The translations under genes were made by a program, and so were the position numbers. A stretch of DNA of 64,000 bases, from positions 2,304,116 to 2,368,115 of the forward strand of contig NC_091353.1 in the NCBI RefSeq assembly GCF_038502225.1, in the 5' to 3' direction. Source of the DNA: Cherax quadricarinatus (Eukaryota > Arthropoda > Malacostraca > Decapoda > Parastacidae). The notes under the pieces were generated by a model, which had not been told where the DNA came from, ran no database searches, and was given only the letters and a program-made list of their open reading frames with translations. Position 1 is the first letter of the stretch; each line of letters opens with the position of its first letter. Below are positions 1 to 10,178 of the stretch, in pieces.

Positions 1-185
1 TTTTTGTGGCTTAGATTCATGAAATTCATAACTGATAGCAATGTAACATAACATTCACAGAGGCCTTAGACCTACTTTCTGCATATCATTTATCTACCTA
101 AAGGTTTGTTAAATTTATTCAAAATCATATTTAGTAGATATAGCAACCTAACAACCAATGTTAGATAATGTTAGTTCCAACTTAA

Positions 186-660
186 TTTTTTTTTATGAAC
201 ACATCGGCCGATTCCCACCAAGGCAGGGTGGCCCGAAAAAGAAAAACTTTCATCATCATTCACTCCATCACTGTCTTGCCAGAAGGGTGCTTTACACTAC
301 AGTTATAAAACTGCAACATTAACACCCCTCCTTCAGAGTGCAGGCACTGTACTTCCCATCTCCAGGACTCAAGTCCGGCCTGCCGGTTTCCCTGAATCCT
401 TTCATAAATGTTACTTTGCTCACATTCCAACAGCACGTCAAGCATTAAAAACCATTTGTCTCCATTCACTCCTATCAAATATGCTCACGCACGCTTCCTG
501 GAAGTCCAAGCCCCTCGCACACAAAACCTTTACCCCCTCCCTCCAACCCTTCCTAGGCTGACCTTTACCCCGCCTTCCCTCCACTACAGATTTATACACT
601 CTTAAAGTCATTCTGTTTTGTTCCATTCTCTCTTCATGTCCAAACCACCTAAACATAGAA
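186..660 (-). mobile_element. LINE 3' end remnant (reverse transcriptase tail and 3' UTR)
   Basis: On the minus strand, 656-438 reads as the tail of a non-LTR reverse transcriptase: a W-F-G-H segment followed by basic residues (RWFGHEERMEQNR) and then PRKGWREGVKVL. This layout is usual at the C-terminus of many LINE polymerases. The 3' UTR follows down to 186 and ends in a T-run at 188-194 (a poly-A tail on the minus strand). The last part, GGGCCACCCTGCCTTGGTGG on the minus strand, is shared with the SINE at 9823-10078. The frame is open for about 70 codons only, so this is a 5'-truncated, decayed copy. The LINE clade is not determined. Confidence 0.6.
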
Positions 661-693
661 CTAATTTTGTTTTATTAAAAAATATTCTTATAG

Positions 694-791
694 ATTCTGG
701 AGTTTGAACTGAGTGAAGAAGAGATGACGTTGATGGACAGTATTGATCGAGGTGGTGATGGCAGGATTTGTGACTTCCTTTTATTTCCCGG
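694..791 (+). CDS. AKR gene A penultimate coding exon
   Basis: The acceptor TATTCTTATAG ends at 693 and the donor GGTAAAGT begins at 792. There are 32 full codons plus two bases. The exon starts with I-L-E-F-E-L-S-E-E-E-M, equivalent to the 'FDFELS' region near the AKR C-terminus. In-frame TAA at 793-795 could be read as a stop, but the donor consensus here and a perfect continuation at 4220 favour splicing. Confidence 0.85.
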
Positions 792-3700
792 GTAAAGTAT
801 TGTTAATTTGGTTTCTTAAGGTTTTTGAAAAGTCAATTAATGCAGGAAGATAGTAAAATAATAATTTTAATTTATTAAAAAATATCAGAAAGTAAGCCTT
901 TAGCTGTTTATTTCTGTTTATAGTTTGTTGCCTTGTACTTGAATTTTCACTTACCAATTTAAACTCGAGGGGCAAATTTTGTTGTTATTGGAGGGTATTT
1001 GATCCAAAAAAATGAATTTATTCCCCACTTCTTTAGATCAAACTTGATTAAATACAATTCTTCAGGCAATGTATGGCCCTATGTATTAAGTGCTTCCCCA
1101 TGATTATAATATAATAACAGTAATAAAGTGGTAAATTTATGTATGATATTTTAGAGTTGGTGTATATTATATCCATTGATGTTAATTTGATGTGGCAACC
1201 AATACTGATTGTTAAACCATACCCCCGGCCGGGATTGAACCCGCGGTCATAGAGTCTCAAAACTCCAGCTATCTCTATTGTACTCAGTCATTGTATAGTA
1301 AAGTCAACAGAACGAACTTTGTAATAAACACTCATAATAAATCTGTCATGTCTCCATAAAGCAAGAATTATTTAGTAACAAGTTAAATACTTAAAATTTG
1401 TCGTTTTTAATAATCAGTCAATAATTTATTGTTAAAAATGAATACCAGAAGAGATAGGTTTACAAGGCATAATATTTTTAACACTGACCGTCTCCCACCC
1501 TAGGAATGGAATATTCACTGTTGCTCATTCAATCACTGTCTTGCCAGAAGTATTCTGCTATCACAATTCAGATGCTTCTTGGAACTGCAACATCCCAACT
1601 CTTCCATCAGAGTGCAGCCACTGTAATTTCCACCTCTAGGACTCAAATCCAGATAACAAGTTTCCTTGAATTCCTTCTTTAATGTTTTCTTGACGAACAC
1701 CAACAGCACATCAAGTCTTAAAAACAGCTTGATTTCTTTCACTCTCATCTAATATACTCGCACAAACCTGTTGGATGTTCAGACTCTGAGCATTCTTAAC
1801 TTCCTTTAATCCCTCCCTCCAACCTTTTCTGGGAAGATCCCTCATCTTCCTTCCCTCTTCCCTATATTTATACAGCATCCTGGTCATCCTGTTTATTTCC
1901 ATCCTATCTAAATTCCCAAATCACTTCAACAACCCATCCCGACTTCTCAGAATTCACACCACACATTGCTCTCAAACATGCCGTCTCCACTGCCTGTAAT
2001 GTTTAAAACCAATGATTCACACGAATCTAACAGTATTGAATACCCCCTTTTCTGCCTCCATAGATAAAGTTCATCATTTCTACAGATGCATCCATGCACC
2101 ATCAACACACTTCCTTTTTTAAATTCTATGGTTCCTCTTCTTTCATATACCCATATGCTAATAAAGCCAATCCCAAATATCCCAACAGATTTGGGTGCTC
2201 TTGACTTGATTGATAGTGTCTTTAGCTCACACACTTAAGGAAACAGGTATTCTCCCTAAAACAGGTTGTGGAAATTTGAGGTGCCCAACTCTGGCAATCA
2301 CTGCTGACACAGGCTTTGTAAGATTGACTGTCCTACCCTCACAATACCAATGTTCTCGACTTCCCCATTGAAAAACTAGAACATACTTATTTATGTCATG
2401 GAGTCTATTCTAGCCAGAAATCTTAGAGTTTACTCAGGATAACTTGACTTCTATGTGACTTCTTTCTGGAATGTCATGTTCACAGAAAATTGTACCTGCA
2501 CTCAAAAAATGTTAGTAAATCTAGTATACATCCTAGAGAGTTACTTGTATTCTCTGGGGTTTTGCTAACTAGCATTAATATTCATTGAGAAGTTACTAAT
2601 TTCTAGACTAAATACTAAAATGACAGTTCACTTAGCAGTCTGGGCTGCTACATATCCTGATTTGGGCTCTTGGCCCACTCATAACAGAAAGCTAAATTAA
2701 CTTGTGTTCCCCCACAATATTTGGAGACTGTCTAGTATTGAGTTGAAAACAGAATGATGACCTCAGGTACAAATATGTTGGGAATGCCTCTATCATTGTT
2801 TTACTGGTTGTCAGACGAGTACTTTGTAGACAACATGGGATGCTGAGCTCAGAGCTCCAATTGGTTCTGATCACCATTAATGTTCGTGCCAGAAGACTGA
2901 ACATGCAGTCTGGGAAGCTCCAGCTTCCTTCTTGCATAACGAGTTGCCAGCTATCTCAATGATGCTTGAAATCTCATTACCTAATGATATTTTAATATTA
3001 ATATCTAAGGCTACTTTATTGATTCTAATATTATTTACTAATGACTGAAGTTACTACACCAGTCATACGGTTCATTTACATATTCTAGGGGTATTGTTAA
3101 GGAGTTTAAGGGTGTGGGACTGCTCTCCCCCATATTGATCAAGTTCACCTCTTGCAAGCCCTTCCAGTGGGCCCTGGACACGAGTGCCGTCCAGCTGCCC
3201 TGGTTTAGTAGACACGGGTTTAACACTGATTGTCCACTTTCCACTGTGTGGACCTCTAGGGTAGATGCTTGACATCCTTCATCTTTACTTTAACTTTTCT
3301 CAAAGTCTAGCCTTGTCTGAGTGGGTTGGTAATTCCCAACCTAGTGGCCCACATGCTCTGGTAGCTTTACTTCCTACTGATACAAAGTTCTTTGGGTTTA
3401 ACCTGTAAATGGTCCAAATGTATATATACGTTTTTTCAACATTTGAAAGTATGTAAAAAAAGTAGATGATCTTTTTTTTTTTTTTTGTACATTTGAAAAC
3501 GTGTAAAAAAGCTTTGATCTACTTTTTTTTTTTTGTTATATTTGAAAAATATTAAAAAAAAATGTAGATCTACTTTTGGAACACTACTCATGTGAACATA
3601 GATCTGCTTGGACCGTTTACGGGTTAATGATAATCTGGCTGAGTGATCGTCACTCCCTACCTGGTTCGTTTTACCCACAAATGTGTTCAGATAAGGAGGA

Positions 3701-4262
3701 TGGCCACTTATAATCATATTTTTAGAGTATGTATTGCTAACACAGATGTAGTATGGCCTGAGTACCTGGTTGTAATGGAACAAAGTGGAGCAGTATACAA
3801 CTCGTATTTCCTTCACCAAATAGACAAGCTGGTATTTACAGTGTGTACGCTGTTTACATTATATACAGTAATGTAAGAATAAGTGTACAAGCCCACCTTT
3901 GGTGGGCTTGTACACTTATTCTTGTACACTTATGCTTGACTAATCACAGACTGTGATTGGTCAATGAACCGAGGTACCGATAAAACAATGGGGTCCCTAT
4001 TGATTGTTAAATCCTTAGTACCTGATTCGTTGGGTGTGAGGCAGTGTATATGAGAATGTGGCATATGTTGAATGAAAGGTTACATACTCATAACATGTGG
4101 TAGGTAATACCTGATCAGCAATAATGTTTGAACATTGCTGTGTAGTTAATGCATTAGCTTAAGATTTTTATATTTTGTTTGTACAATGATTTTATTTGAT
4201 TACTTTCTCTTTCTTACAGGATCGACAGACACCCAGAGTATCCATTCCACATTCCATTTTAA
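694..4262 (+). CDS. Aldo-keto reductase gene A, 3' end (two last coding exons)
   Basis: 3' part of a spliced AKR gene: join(694..791, 4220..4262), 46 codons plus stop; upstream exons lie left of the window. The first exon encodes the conserved C-terminal segment containing LEFELSEEEM and RICDFLLFPG. The second encodes IDRHPEYPFHIPF and a TAA stop. AKRs are cytosolic NAD(P)H-dependent carbonyl reductases with a TIM barrel; this tail forms the substrate-specificity loop and C-terminus. The ending with HPEYPF resembles arthropod AKR1-type enzymes often labelled 1,5-anhydro-D-fructose reductase-like (from memory of the family, not a search). The phase-2 splice joins GG|G to make a Gly codon. The intron is 3.4 kb and holds LINE, SINE and piggyBac-like debris. 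A second AKR starts at 40406 on the same strand. Confidence 0.85.
1196..1265 (-). mobile_element. tRNA-derived SINE fragment (family V)
   Basis: The minus strand carries a box-B-like segment (CGCGGGTTCAATCCCGGCC) next to GGAGTTTTGAGACTC, the same head as the copies at 14238-14360 and 21197-21315. Only the tRNA-like head is left here. Confidence 0.6.
1487..2250 (-). mobile_element. LINE 3' end remnant, second copy of the 186-660 family
   Basis: The minus strand repeats the layout of 186-660 but extends further upstream. It carries PRKGWREGLKEVKNAQSLNI (about 1760-1830) and, upstream, a frame at 1947-2234 with SCESLVLNITGSGDGMFESN, which fits the 'CETWxLN...MR' region of LINE reverse transcriptases. 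Frames are broken. It lies in the last intron of AKR gene A. Confidence 0.55.
2260..3397. other. Intronic DNA of AKR gene A with nothing recognised
   Basis: AT-rich sequence with short unsupported frames. I see no RNA gene, known repeat or conserved exon here. Confidence 0.5.
3402..3623. mobile_element. piggyBac-type MITE with TTAA target duplication
   Basis: A 222-bp unit is bounded by TTAA on both sides (3398-3401 and 3624-3627). Its inverted ends are CCTGTAAATGGTCCAA (3402-3417) and, on the other strand, CCCGTAAACGGTCCAA (3623-3608): 14 of 16 match. TTAA duplication with CC-starting ends is the signature of the piggyBac superfamily. The interior is three imperfect ~50-bp repeats with long T/A runs around 'GTAGATCTAC'. 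No transposase. Confidence 0.75.
3875..3923. repeat. Perfect 23-bp inverted repeat (hairpin)
   Basis: AAGAATAAGTGTACAAGCCC... (3875-3897) is exactly reversed and complemented at 3901-3923 with a 3-base TTT loop. No T-run or gene end is linked to it; it sits in the last AKR A intron just after the piggyBac-type MITE. Confidence 0.85.
4220..4262 (+). CDS. AKR gene A terminal coding exon
   Basis: A pyrimidine-rich acceptor (CTTTCTCTTTCTTACAG) ends at 4219. The first base completes the Gly codon split at 791; then IDRHPEYPFHIPF and stop TAA at 4260-4262. The HPEYPF motif is a common C-terminal ending of arthropod AKRs. A 3' UTR must follow, but no clear AATAAA is visible before 4550; an ATTAAA lies near 4475. 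Confidence 0.85.
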
Positions 4263-4714
4263 TGATATAGAAATGTTTCGTGTTTACCATTTTGAGATGA
4301 GTTATAGCATTGTTGATTATGGTAATAATATAATATGTCTGATTCTAATTTCTGTTTTTCATGAATATAGATGAAACAATAGCACTTGCTGTGCACATTG
4401 TACCATAGAAGTTTTTAAATGATTTGCATGGAACTACAAAATCAGTCATTAACATTTTGCTCTAAATCTTGAAGCATTAAATTTGTCTTAAAATTTCTCC
4501 TTCATAGACTGGGAAGGGGATTGGAAACTAGGCTCAGGAAAATTCAATTAAAGAAGTTAAAAGTAAATGTGAAATTTAGTATATATTTTATAAAAAGAAA
4601 AAGAAAGAGGGAGGCGGAAGATGGGAGGGAGAAAAGAGGCAGAAGCACTAGCAGTGACATGTTCACGAAGTTCTAAATATCGATATAAATAGATAGGGAC
4701 AATCTGTTCGAGAA

Positions 4715-4718
<4 letters not shown>

Positions 4719-4747
<29 letters not shown>
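4719..4747. repeat. (CA)n microsatellite, 5' flank of LINE-B copy 1
   Basis: About 14 CA units directly abut the truncated 5' end of the LINE-B copy at 4748. Confidence 0.9.
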
Positions 4748-7258
4748 GGAGATGATGAACCAGCAAGTTTAGACCTTATATTCACCTTGAGTAGTTCAGA
4801 CATTGGGGACATCACATATGAAAGGCCCCTTGGAGCTAGCGATCACATGGTCTTGAGCTTCGAATACATTGTAAAGCTAAAAGTGGAGAGGGAAGCAGCA
4901 TGAGTAGGATGGGAGAAGCCACACTGTAAAAGGAGGGACTACACAGGCATGAGGAATTTCCTGCACGAGGTACAGCTGGAAAGAGAATTGGTGGAAAAAA
5001 GCAGTAAATTAAATGATAGAATATGTGACAACAAAATGCAGGGAGACTGAGGAGAGGTTCGTACCCAAGGGCAACGGAAACCATGGGAAAACTAGAACGA
5101 GTTCGTGGCTCACCCAAAGATGTAGAGAGGCCAAAACTAAATGTGCTAGATAATGAAAAATGTATAGAAGACAAAGGACCCAGGAAAATACGGAGAATAG
5201 TCAAAGAGCCAGAAACAAATGTGCATAGATAAGGAGGGAGACCCAGCGCCAGTACGAGAATAACATAGTGCATCAAAAGTCATATTTGATTCAAAGATGT
5301 TGTGCAGCCATATTAGGAAGATAACAACTGTCAAGGACCAGGTAACCAGGCTGAGGCAGGAAGGAGGGGAGATGACAAGAAAAGACCCAGAAGTATGTGA
5401 AGAGTTCAACACGAGAATTATGGAAGTATTTCCAGTGGTAACAGAAATGACTCCAGCAAAACAGGATAGCAGGGTACACCAACAAGAGCTGGCCACACCA
5501 CACGCAACTGAGGAAGAAGTGAAGAGGCTGCTATGTAAACCAGGTACCTGAAAAGCGATGAGACAAGACAACATCTCTCCATGGGTCCTGAGAGAGGTGT
5601 GGAACACAACAAATATAATCCCAATTTTTAATAAAGGAGACAGACCAGTATCATTGACATGTATAGTATGCAAAGTCATGGAGAAGATTGTCAGGAGACG
5701 AGTGATGGAGCACCTAGAAAGGATTGAGATTATATATGATAACCAGCATGGTTTCAGGAAGAGGAAATCCATTGGTACCCAGTAGCCTGGTGACAAAAGC
5801 TCTCACTTTACATGGCGAGGGTCCGGGTTCAGTTCCCGGCAAGGGTAGAAACATTGGGCTTATTTCCTTACACCAGTTGTCTATGTTCCCCACCAGTAAA
5901 ATGGATATTGGGTGTTAGTCGACTGGTGTTGGTCGCATCCTGGGACAAAACTGACCTAATTTGCCCATAATACTCTGCATAAGAAGCGGCTTTCTATATA
6001 GTAGTATGTCATTGATGTCAGCTAGGCCTATATACCTTGTACGCACATGTACTTGTGGAAATAAAAATAAAGATATTATTGTTACAAACCTACTGGAGTG
6101 TTATGACAAGGTGACAGAAGTAAGACAGGAGAGAGAGGGGTGGGAAGACTATATTTTCTTGGACTATAAGAAGGCTTTCAACACAGTTCCACACAAGATA
6201 TTAGTGCAAAAGCTAGAGGAGTAGTCAGCAATAACATGTAAGGCACTGCAGTGGTTCAGAGAATACCTGACAGGAAGAAAACAACTAGTGATGGTACCTA
6301 ACGAGGTATCAGAGTGGGCGCATGTGATGAGCATGGCTCCACAAAGGTCAGTACTAGGGCCAGTGCTGTTTCTAGTATATGTGAGTGACATGAAGGAAGC
6401 GATAGATTCAGATGTGTCCCTGTTTGCAGACTATGTGAAGCTAATGCTGAGAATTCAAGTGGATGAGGATGAGGCAGAATTACAAAGAGATGTGGACAGG
6501 GAACAAGCCTGCTCCATAAACTGGCTCCTGGAGTTTAATCCCACCAAATGCAAATTCATGAAAATTGAGGAGGGTCAAAGAAGACCGCAGACGGAGTGCA
6601 GGATATGAGGCAAAAGGCTCCAAATTTAACTCAAAGAAAAGGATCTTGGGGTGAGTATCATACCGAGCACATCTCTTGAAGCACACATCAGTCAATAACA
6701 GCTGCAGCACATGGGCTTATGGCAAACCTAAGAATAGAGTTTCGACATCTGAGTAAGGAGTCATTCAAGACACTGTACATAGTGTACTTCAGGCCCATAT
6801 TAGAGCTGCAGCACCAGTCTGAAACCCACACTTGGTCAAGCACATCAGGAAATTAGAGAAAGGGCAAAGGTTTGCAATAAGACTAGTCCCTGATATATCC
6901 TATGAGGAGAAGCAAAGGGAAATGAATGTAACGAGACTGGAGGATAAGGTGGATAGGAACTGGGCAAAATGTTTCAGAGATGGGACACATCAACAAGGGA
7001 TCACAACTGGAAGATGAAAAGTTAGATGAGTCACGGTGTTGTTAGGAAGAACTTCTTTAGTCACAGAGCTGTCAGGAAGTAGAACAATTTGGAGAGTGAT
7101 GTAGTCGAGGCAGAATCCATACATAGCTTTAAGAAGAGGTGCGATAAAGCTCCTGAAGCAGGGAGAGAGTAGACCTAGTAGCGACCAGCAAAGTGGTGGG
7201 ACCAGTAGCTCTGAATCGACTTCTGCAACCATAAATGGGTGAGTACAAATAAATGAGC
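4748..7258 (+). pseudogene. LINE-B copy 1: decayed non-LTR retrotransposon (endonuclease and RT)
   Basis: Plus-strand remnant homologous to the nearly full LINE-B at 49.6-54 kb, so the order of parts can be read by alignment. Endonuclease end: 4748-4860 (LDLIFTLSSSD-like, then a GASDH-like segment). RT: DNQHGFRKRKS at about 5735-5768, IFLDYKKAFNTVPHK at about 6153-6200, SVLGPVLFLVYVSDM at about 6348-6392, and the catalytic box reading FADY (about 6424), where the second Asp is lost. The 3' tail AAATGGGTGAGTACAAAT ends at about 7258. Many stops and frameshifts; 5' truncated. A SINE interrupts it at 5781-6082. Flanked by CA repeats on both sides. The most diverged of the three LINE-B copies. 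Confidence 0.8.
5781..6082 (+). mobile_element. tRNA-derived SINE (family S, AATAAAGATATTATT tail)
   Basis: The tRNA-like head has box B CCGGGTTCAGTTCCCGGC (5822-5840). The core GGGTGTTAGTCGACTGGTGT (5910-5929) is shared with the SINEs at 16061, 32021 and 37065. The 3' half differs from those and ends in AAATAAAGATATTATT. It is inserted inside LINE-B copy 1, between the codons for 'HGFRKRKS' and the following 'LLE-YDKVT', so it is younger than that LINE copy. Confidence 0.8.
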
Positions 7259-7260
7259 GC

Positions 7261-7279
7261 GCACACACACACACACACA
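7261..7279. repeat. (CA)n microsatellite, 3' flank of LINE-B copy 1
   Basis: Short CA run directly after the LINE-B 3' tail; degenerates into (ACAA)n. Confidence 0.85.
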
Positions 7280-7289
7280 AACAAACAAA

Positions 7290-7690
7290 ACAGACGTCAC
7301 AAAGATCTCCGCTAAAATATCCAAGAGATACCACGAGGAGAATAAGAAAATGATGAGCTGCAAACATTAATGAAAACTTCAATAATGTACACAAGAAAAT
7401 GAGAGAGTTACTAAGGAAGTTATATAAGGGAACAACAATTAGACCAGACAAGATATCACCATAGATAATGTGAAAAAGAACAGGAAGAACTGTGTTGTCC
7501 TTCAGAGTGCTAGAGAACTGTGAACACAGTGACTCCAGTGGAAGACAGGAAATAGGCAGGAAGCTGTAAATCAAAGACCAGCTGTTCTGATTAGCATATT
7601 GTCTAAAGTTCTAGAAAAATTTAAGAAAGAAAATAGTGGGCACTTCCAAGACATGAATGCGAGGCAACTAACATGGGTTTAAAAATGGCG
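7290..7690 (+). pseudogene. Highly decayed LINE RT fragment (possible)
   Basis: Plus-strand fragments read RPDKISP near 7440 and a degraded IKDQPV-LISILSKVLEKF stretch near 7570-7620. These resemble 'GPDxI' and 'YRPVSLxSxxxKxxEK' of LINE reverse transcriptases. No open frame is left. Weak; could be chance similarity. Confidence 0.4.
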
Positions 7691-7774
7691 AATCTTTATT
7701 GAAGAATTATAATTTCCAGAACTTTAAAACATTTCCAACTTCCTTCTCTTCAACAGCTTTTTGTTCTGGTAATT

Positions 7775-7777
<3 letters not shown>

Positions 7778-7819
<42 letters not shown>
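7778..7819. repeat. (TA)n microsatellite
   Basis: Uninterrupted TA run abutting the left end of the Tigger-like element at 7820. Confidence 0.95.
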
Positions 7820-7822
<3 letters not shown>

Positions 7823-8343
7823 GTCTCCCTCAACATTCGCGAGGGTTAGGGGATCAAGAGCCTCGCGAATGTTGAAAAACCGTGAATGTTCGGTGCTCCA
7901 ATATATTGTAGGGAAATATATTACAATACTGCTTCCTTAACTTGTTGAACCATGAATAATCATAAAATACATGAAAACGTCGTAAATTGTACTAAATATA
8001 TACATGTTATGCTTTAATAATGTGTGTTATTTAATAACATGTATGTTAATAACATGTATGTTATTAAATACCACAGACTCCACCACTGCCTCCACCACTG
8101 CGAGTCCCTACTACCCTCCCTCCGACCCCCGCAACTGGCAGCCAGCCCTCCCACCACTCAGTGTGGTGAGTGTTTTGTTTGTTCATTATTTGCTATTAAA
8201 CTACAGTATAAATAATGTAAACCCATTCATGACTGCACATTGGAATGGCTATTCGGACAGGTATTAGACGGTGACATCATGTGTTGTTTACTCTTGAACA
8301 CTGCAAAGAATCGAACATTTCTGCTATTGCTAATAATAACAAC

Positions 8344-8387
<44 letters not shown>

Positions 8388-8822
8388 CAATATAATTGAA
8401 GAAGGAAATTGTACAAAAATACGAGGAAGTGGTTGACACATCGTCAGTGTGGCTTTGTTTATGCTGGAGTGAACATTAGTCTCCCTGCTCTTCCAAACAT
8501 TTCACAATAATTCAGTGGTTGAGGCAGTGGTATTTAATAACATATATGTTATAAATAATAATAGTACATGTTATTATTAATAACATGTATTATTATTAAC
8601 ATGTATGTTATTAAATACCATTGCCTCAATCACTGCCTCTACCACTCCAGTCACACTCAATCTACAAGCACCAAACACAGTGAATTATTGTGAAATGTTT
8701 GGAAGAGCAGGGAGACTAATGTTCACTCCAGCATAAACAAAGTCACACTGACGATGTGTCAACCACTCCCTCGTATTTTTGTACAATTTCCTTCTTCAAT
8801 TATGTCATATTTATTATTATTA

Positions 8823-8859
<37 letters not shown>

Positions 8860-9221
8860 TGTTATTATTAGCTGTAGTAGAAATGTTTAATTCTTTGCAG
8901 TGTTCAAGAGTAAACACATGATGTCACCGTCTAATACCTGTCCGAATAGCCATTCCAATTTGCAGTCATGAATGGGTTTACATTATTTATACTGTAGTTT
9001 AATAGCAAATAATGAACAAACAAAACACTCGCCACACTGAGTGGTGGGAGGGCTGGCTGCCAGTTGCGGGGGTCGGAGGGAGGGTAGTAGGGACTCGCAG
9101 GTGGCGGGAAACTTAAATATGATTTGGCAGCTGGAAATTTAGTTGCTGGGAATTTGGCGGTTGGGAATTCGCGAATGTGTGAAGCCCGTGAAAGTTGAAA
9201 ACGTGAATGTTGAGGGAGACC

Positions 9222-9223
<2 letters not shown>
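7820..9223. mobile_element. Non-autonomous Tigger/pogo-like DNA transposon with long inverted arms
   Basis: 1404-bp unit with a perfect 19-bp terminal inverted repeat, CAGGTCTCCCTCAACATTC (7820-7838 and 9223-9205). The subterminal hairpin-like text (CGCGAGGG ... CCTCGCGAATGTTG) is typical of Tigger-type ends as I know them. The interior is a giant inverted duplication: about 8075-8545 is mirrored at about 8560-9100, including an AAT run at 8337-8383 and its ATT mirror at 8811-8855. No transposase. TA flanks fit Tc1/mariner-superfamily TA targets, but the insertion lies in a TA array, so the duplication cannot be shown. Confidence 0.75.
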
Positions 9224-9337
<114 letters not shown>

Positions 9338-9631
9338 AGCTACTCACATTATATTTTATTTAGTAAATGATACTAATTATATTGTTTAGTGTTAAATCAG
9401 TCTCCATCTGTAATAATAATCCTTCTGTCAGTCTTTAACATGTAAATGCAAGTTATTTAAAAATTTTAAATTTAATTTTACTAATCCCATTGAAAAAAGT
9501 GCTCCTTGATCAAGATCCTGAAAAGTTCTTGACCAAAGGGACTGGAGCTATTGTTCCCTTCCTATGATCAAGACTGATTTGCTCTCTTCCCTCAGTACTC
9601 TTCCTCTTCCCTGTCTCCTTGAAATTGTAAC

Positions 9632-9692
9632 AAGGCCTGGTCATGGACCGGGCCATGGGGGCACTGACCCCCGGAACACCCTTCAGGTATAT
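9632..9692 (+). mobile_element. LINE-A 3' tail fragment
   Basis: About 60 bp (GGCCTGGTCATGGACCGGGC ... CCCCGGAACACCCTTCAGGT) matching the last bases of LINE-A copies, e.g. 24770-24815. An extremely 5'-truncated insertion. Confidence 0.7.
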
Positions 9693-9822
9693 ATTTTATT
9701 ACTGCACCTTGTGGGTCTTCTCCAGATGCTCTGATGACCACCTTTTTTGAATTATTACTGTTGCTATTTTTGTATACCCATTGCTTTATTGTGGGAATTC
9801 TGCTTTTATTTCTTCTTTCAAC

Positions 9823-10078
9823 AAACTGGCTGTATCCCACCGAGGCAGGGTGGCCCAAAAAGAAAAACTAAAGTTTCTCTTTTTAAATTTAGTAATTTAT
9901 ACAGAAGGGGTTACTAGCCCCTTGCTCCTGGCATTTTAGTCACCTCTTACAACACGCATGGCTTACGGAGGAAGAATTCTGTTCCACTTCCCCATGGAGA
10001 TAACAGAAATAAACAAGAACAAGAACTAGTAAGAAAATAGAAGAAAACCCAGAGGGGTGTGTATATTTTTTTTTTTTT
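9823..10078 (-). mobile_element. SINE (family G) sharing its 3' tail with a LINE
   Basis: Minus-strand element that contains AAGCCATGCGTGTTGTAAG, GGGGCTAGTAACCCCTTCTG and ends with GGGCCACCCTGCCTCGGTGG followed by a poly-A/T-rich end. The second copy is at 59000-59190. The final segment also ends the LINE at 186-660. At 10079-10113 another very short copy of just this tail is present. Confidence 0.65.
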
Positions 10079-10109
10079 TTCAACAAGTCGGCCGTCTCCC
10101 ACCGAGGTA

Positions 10110-10178
10110 GGGTGTATATATGTGTATATATGTATATATGTATATATATTTATATATATATATGTATATATGTATATA
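10110..10178. repeat. TA-rich microsatellite (interrupted by TG)
   Basis: TATATATG-type run abutting the left end of the element at 10179. Confidence 0.9.

Noticed and set aside
793..795. TAA as the true stop of AKR gene A
   Set aside because: It overlaps a good splice donor and the terminal exon at 4220 completes the known AKR C-terminus (HPEYPF) in phase.
3945..4095. Repeat relationship with 33945-34130 (GTTAAA, CCTTAGT, GGTTC order)
   Set aside because: Similarity by eye is too patchy to call without an alignment.
5146..5796. 216-residue minus-strand membrane-like frame (also 6990-7574 and 51825-52382)
   Set aside because: Antisense of LINE-B; hydrophobicity comes from the complement of Lys/Glu-rich codons.
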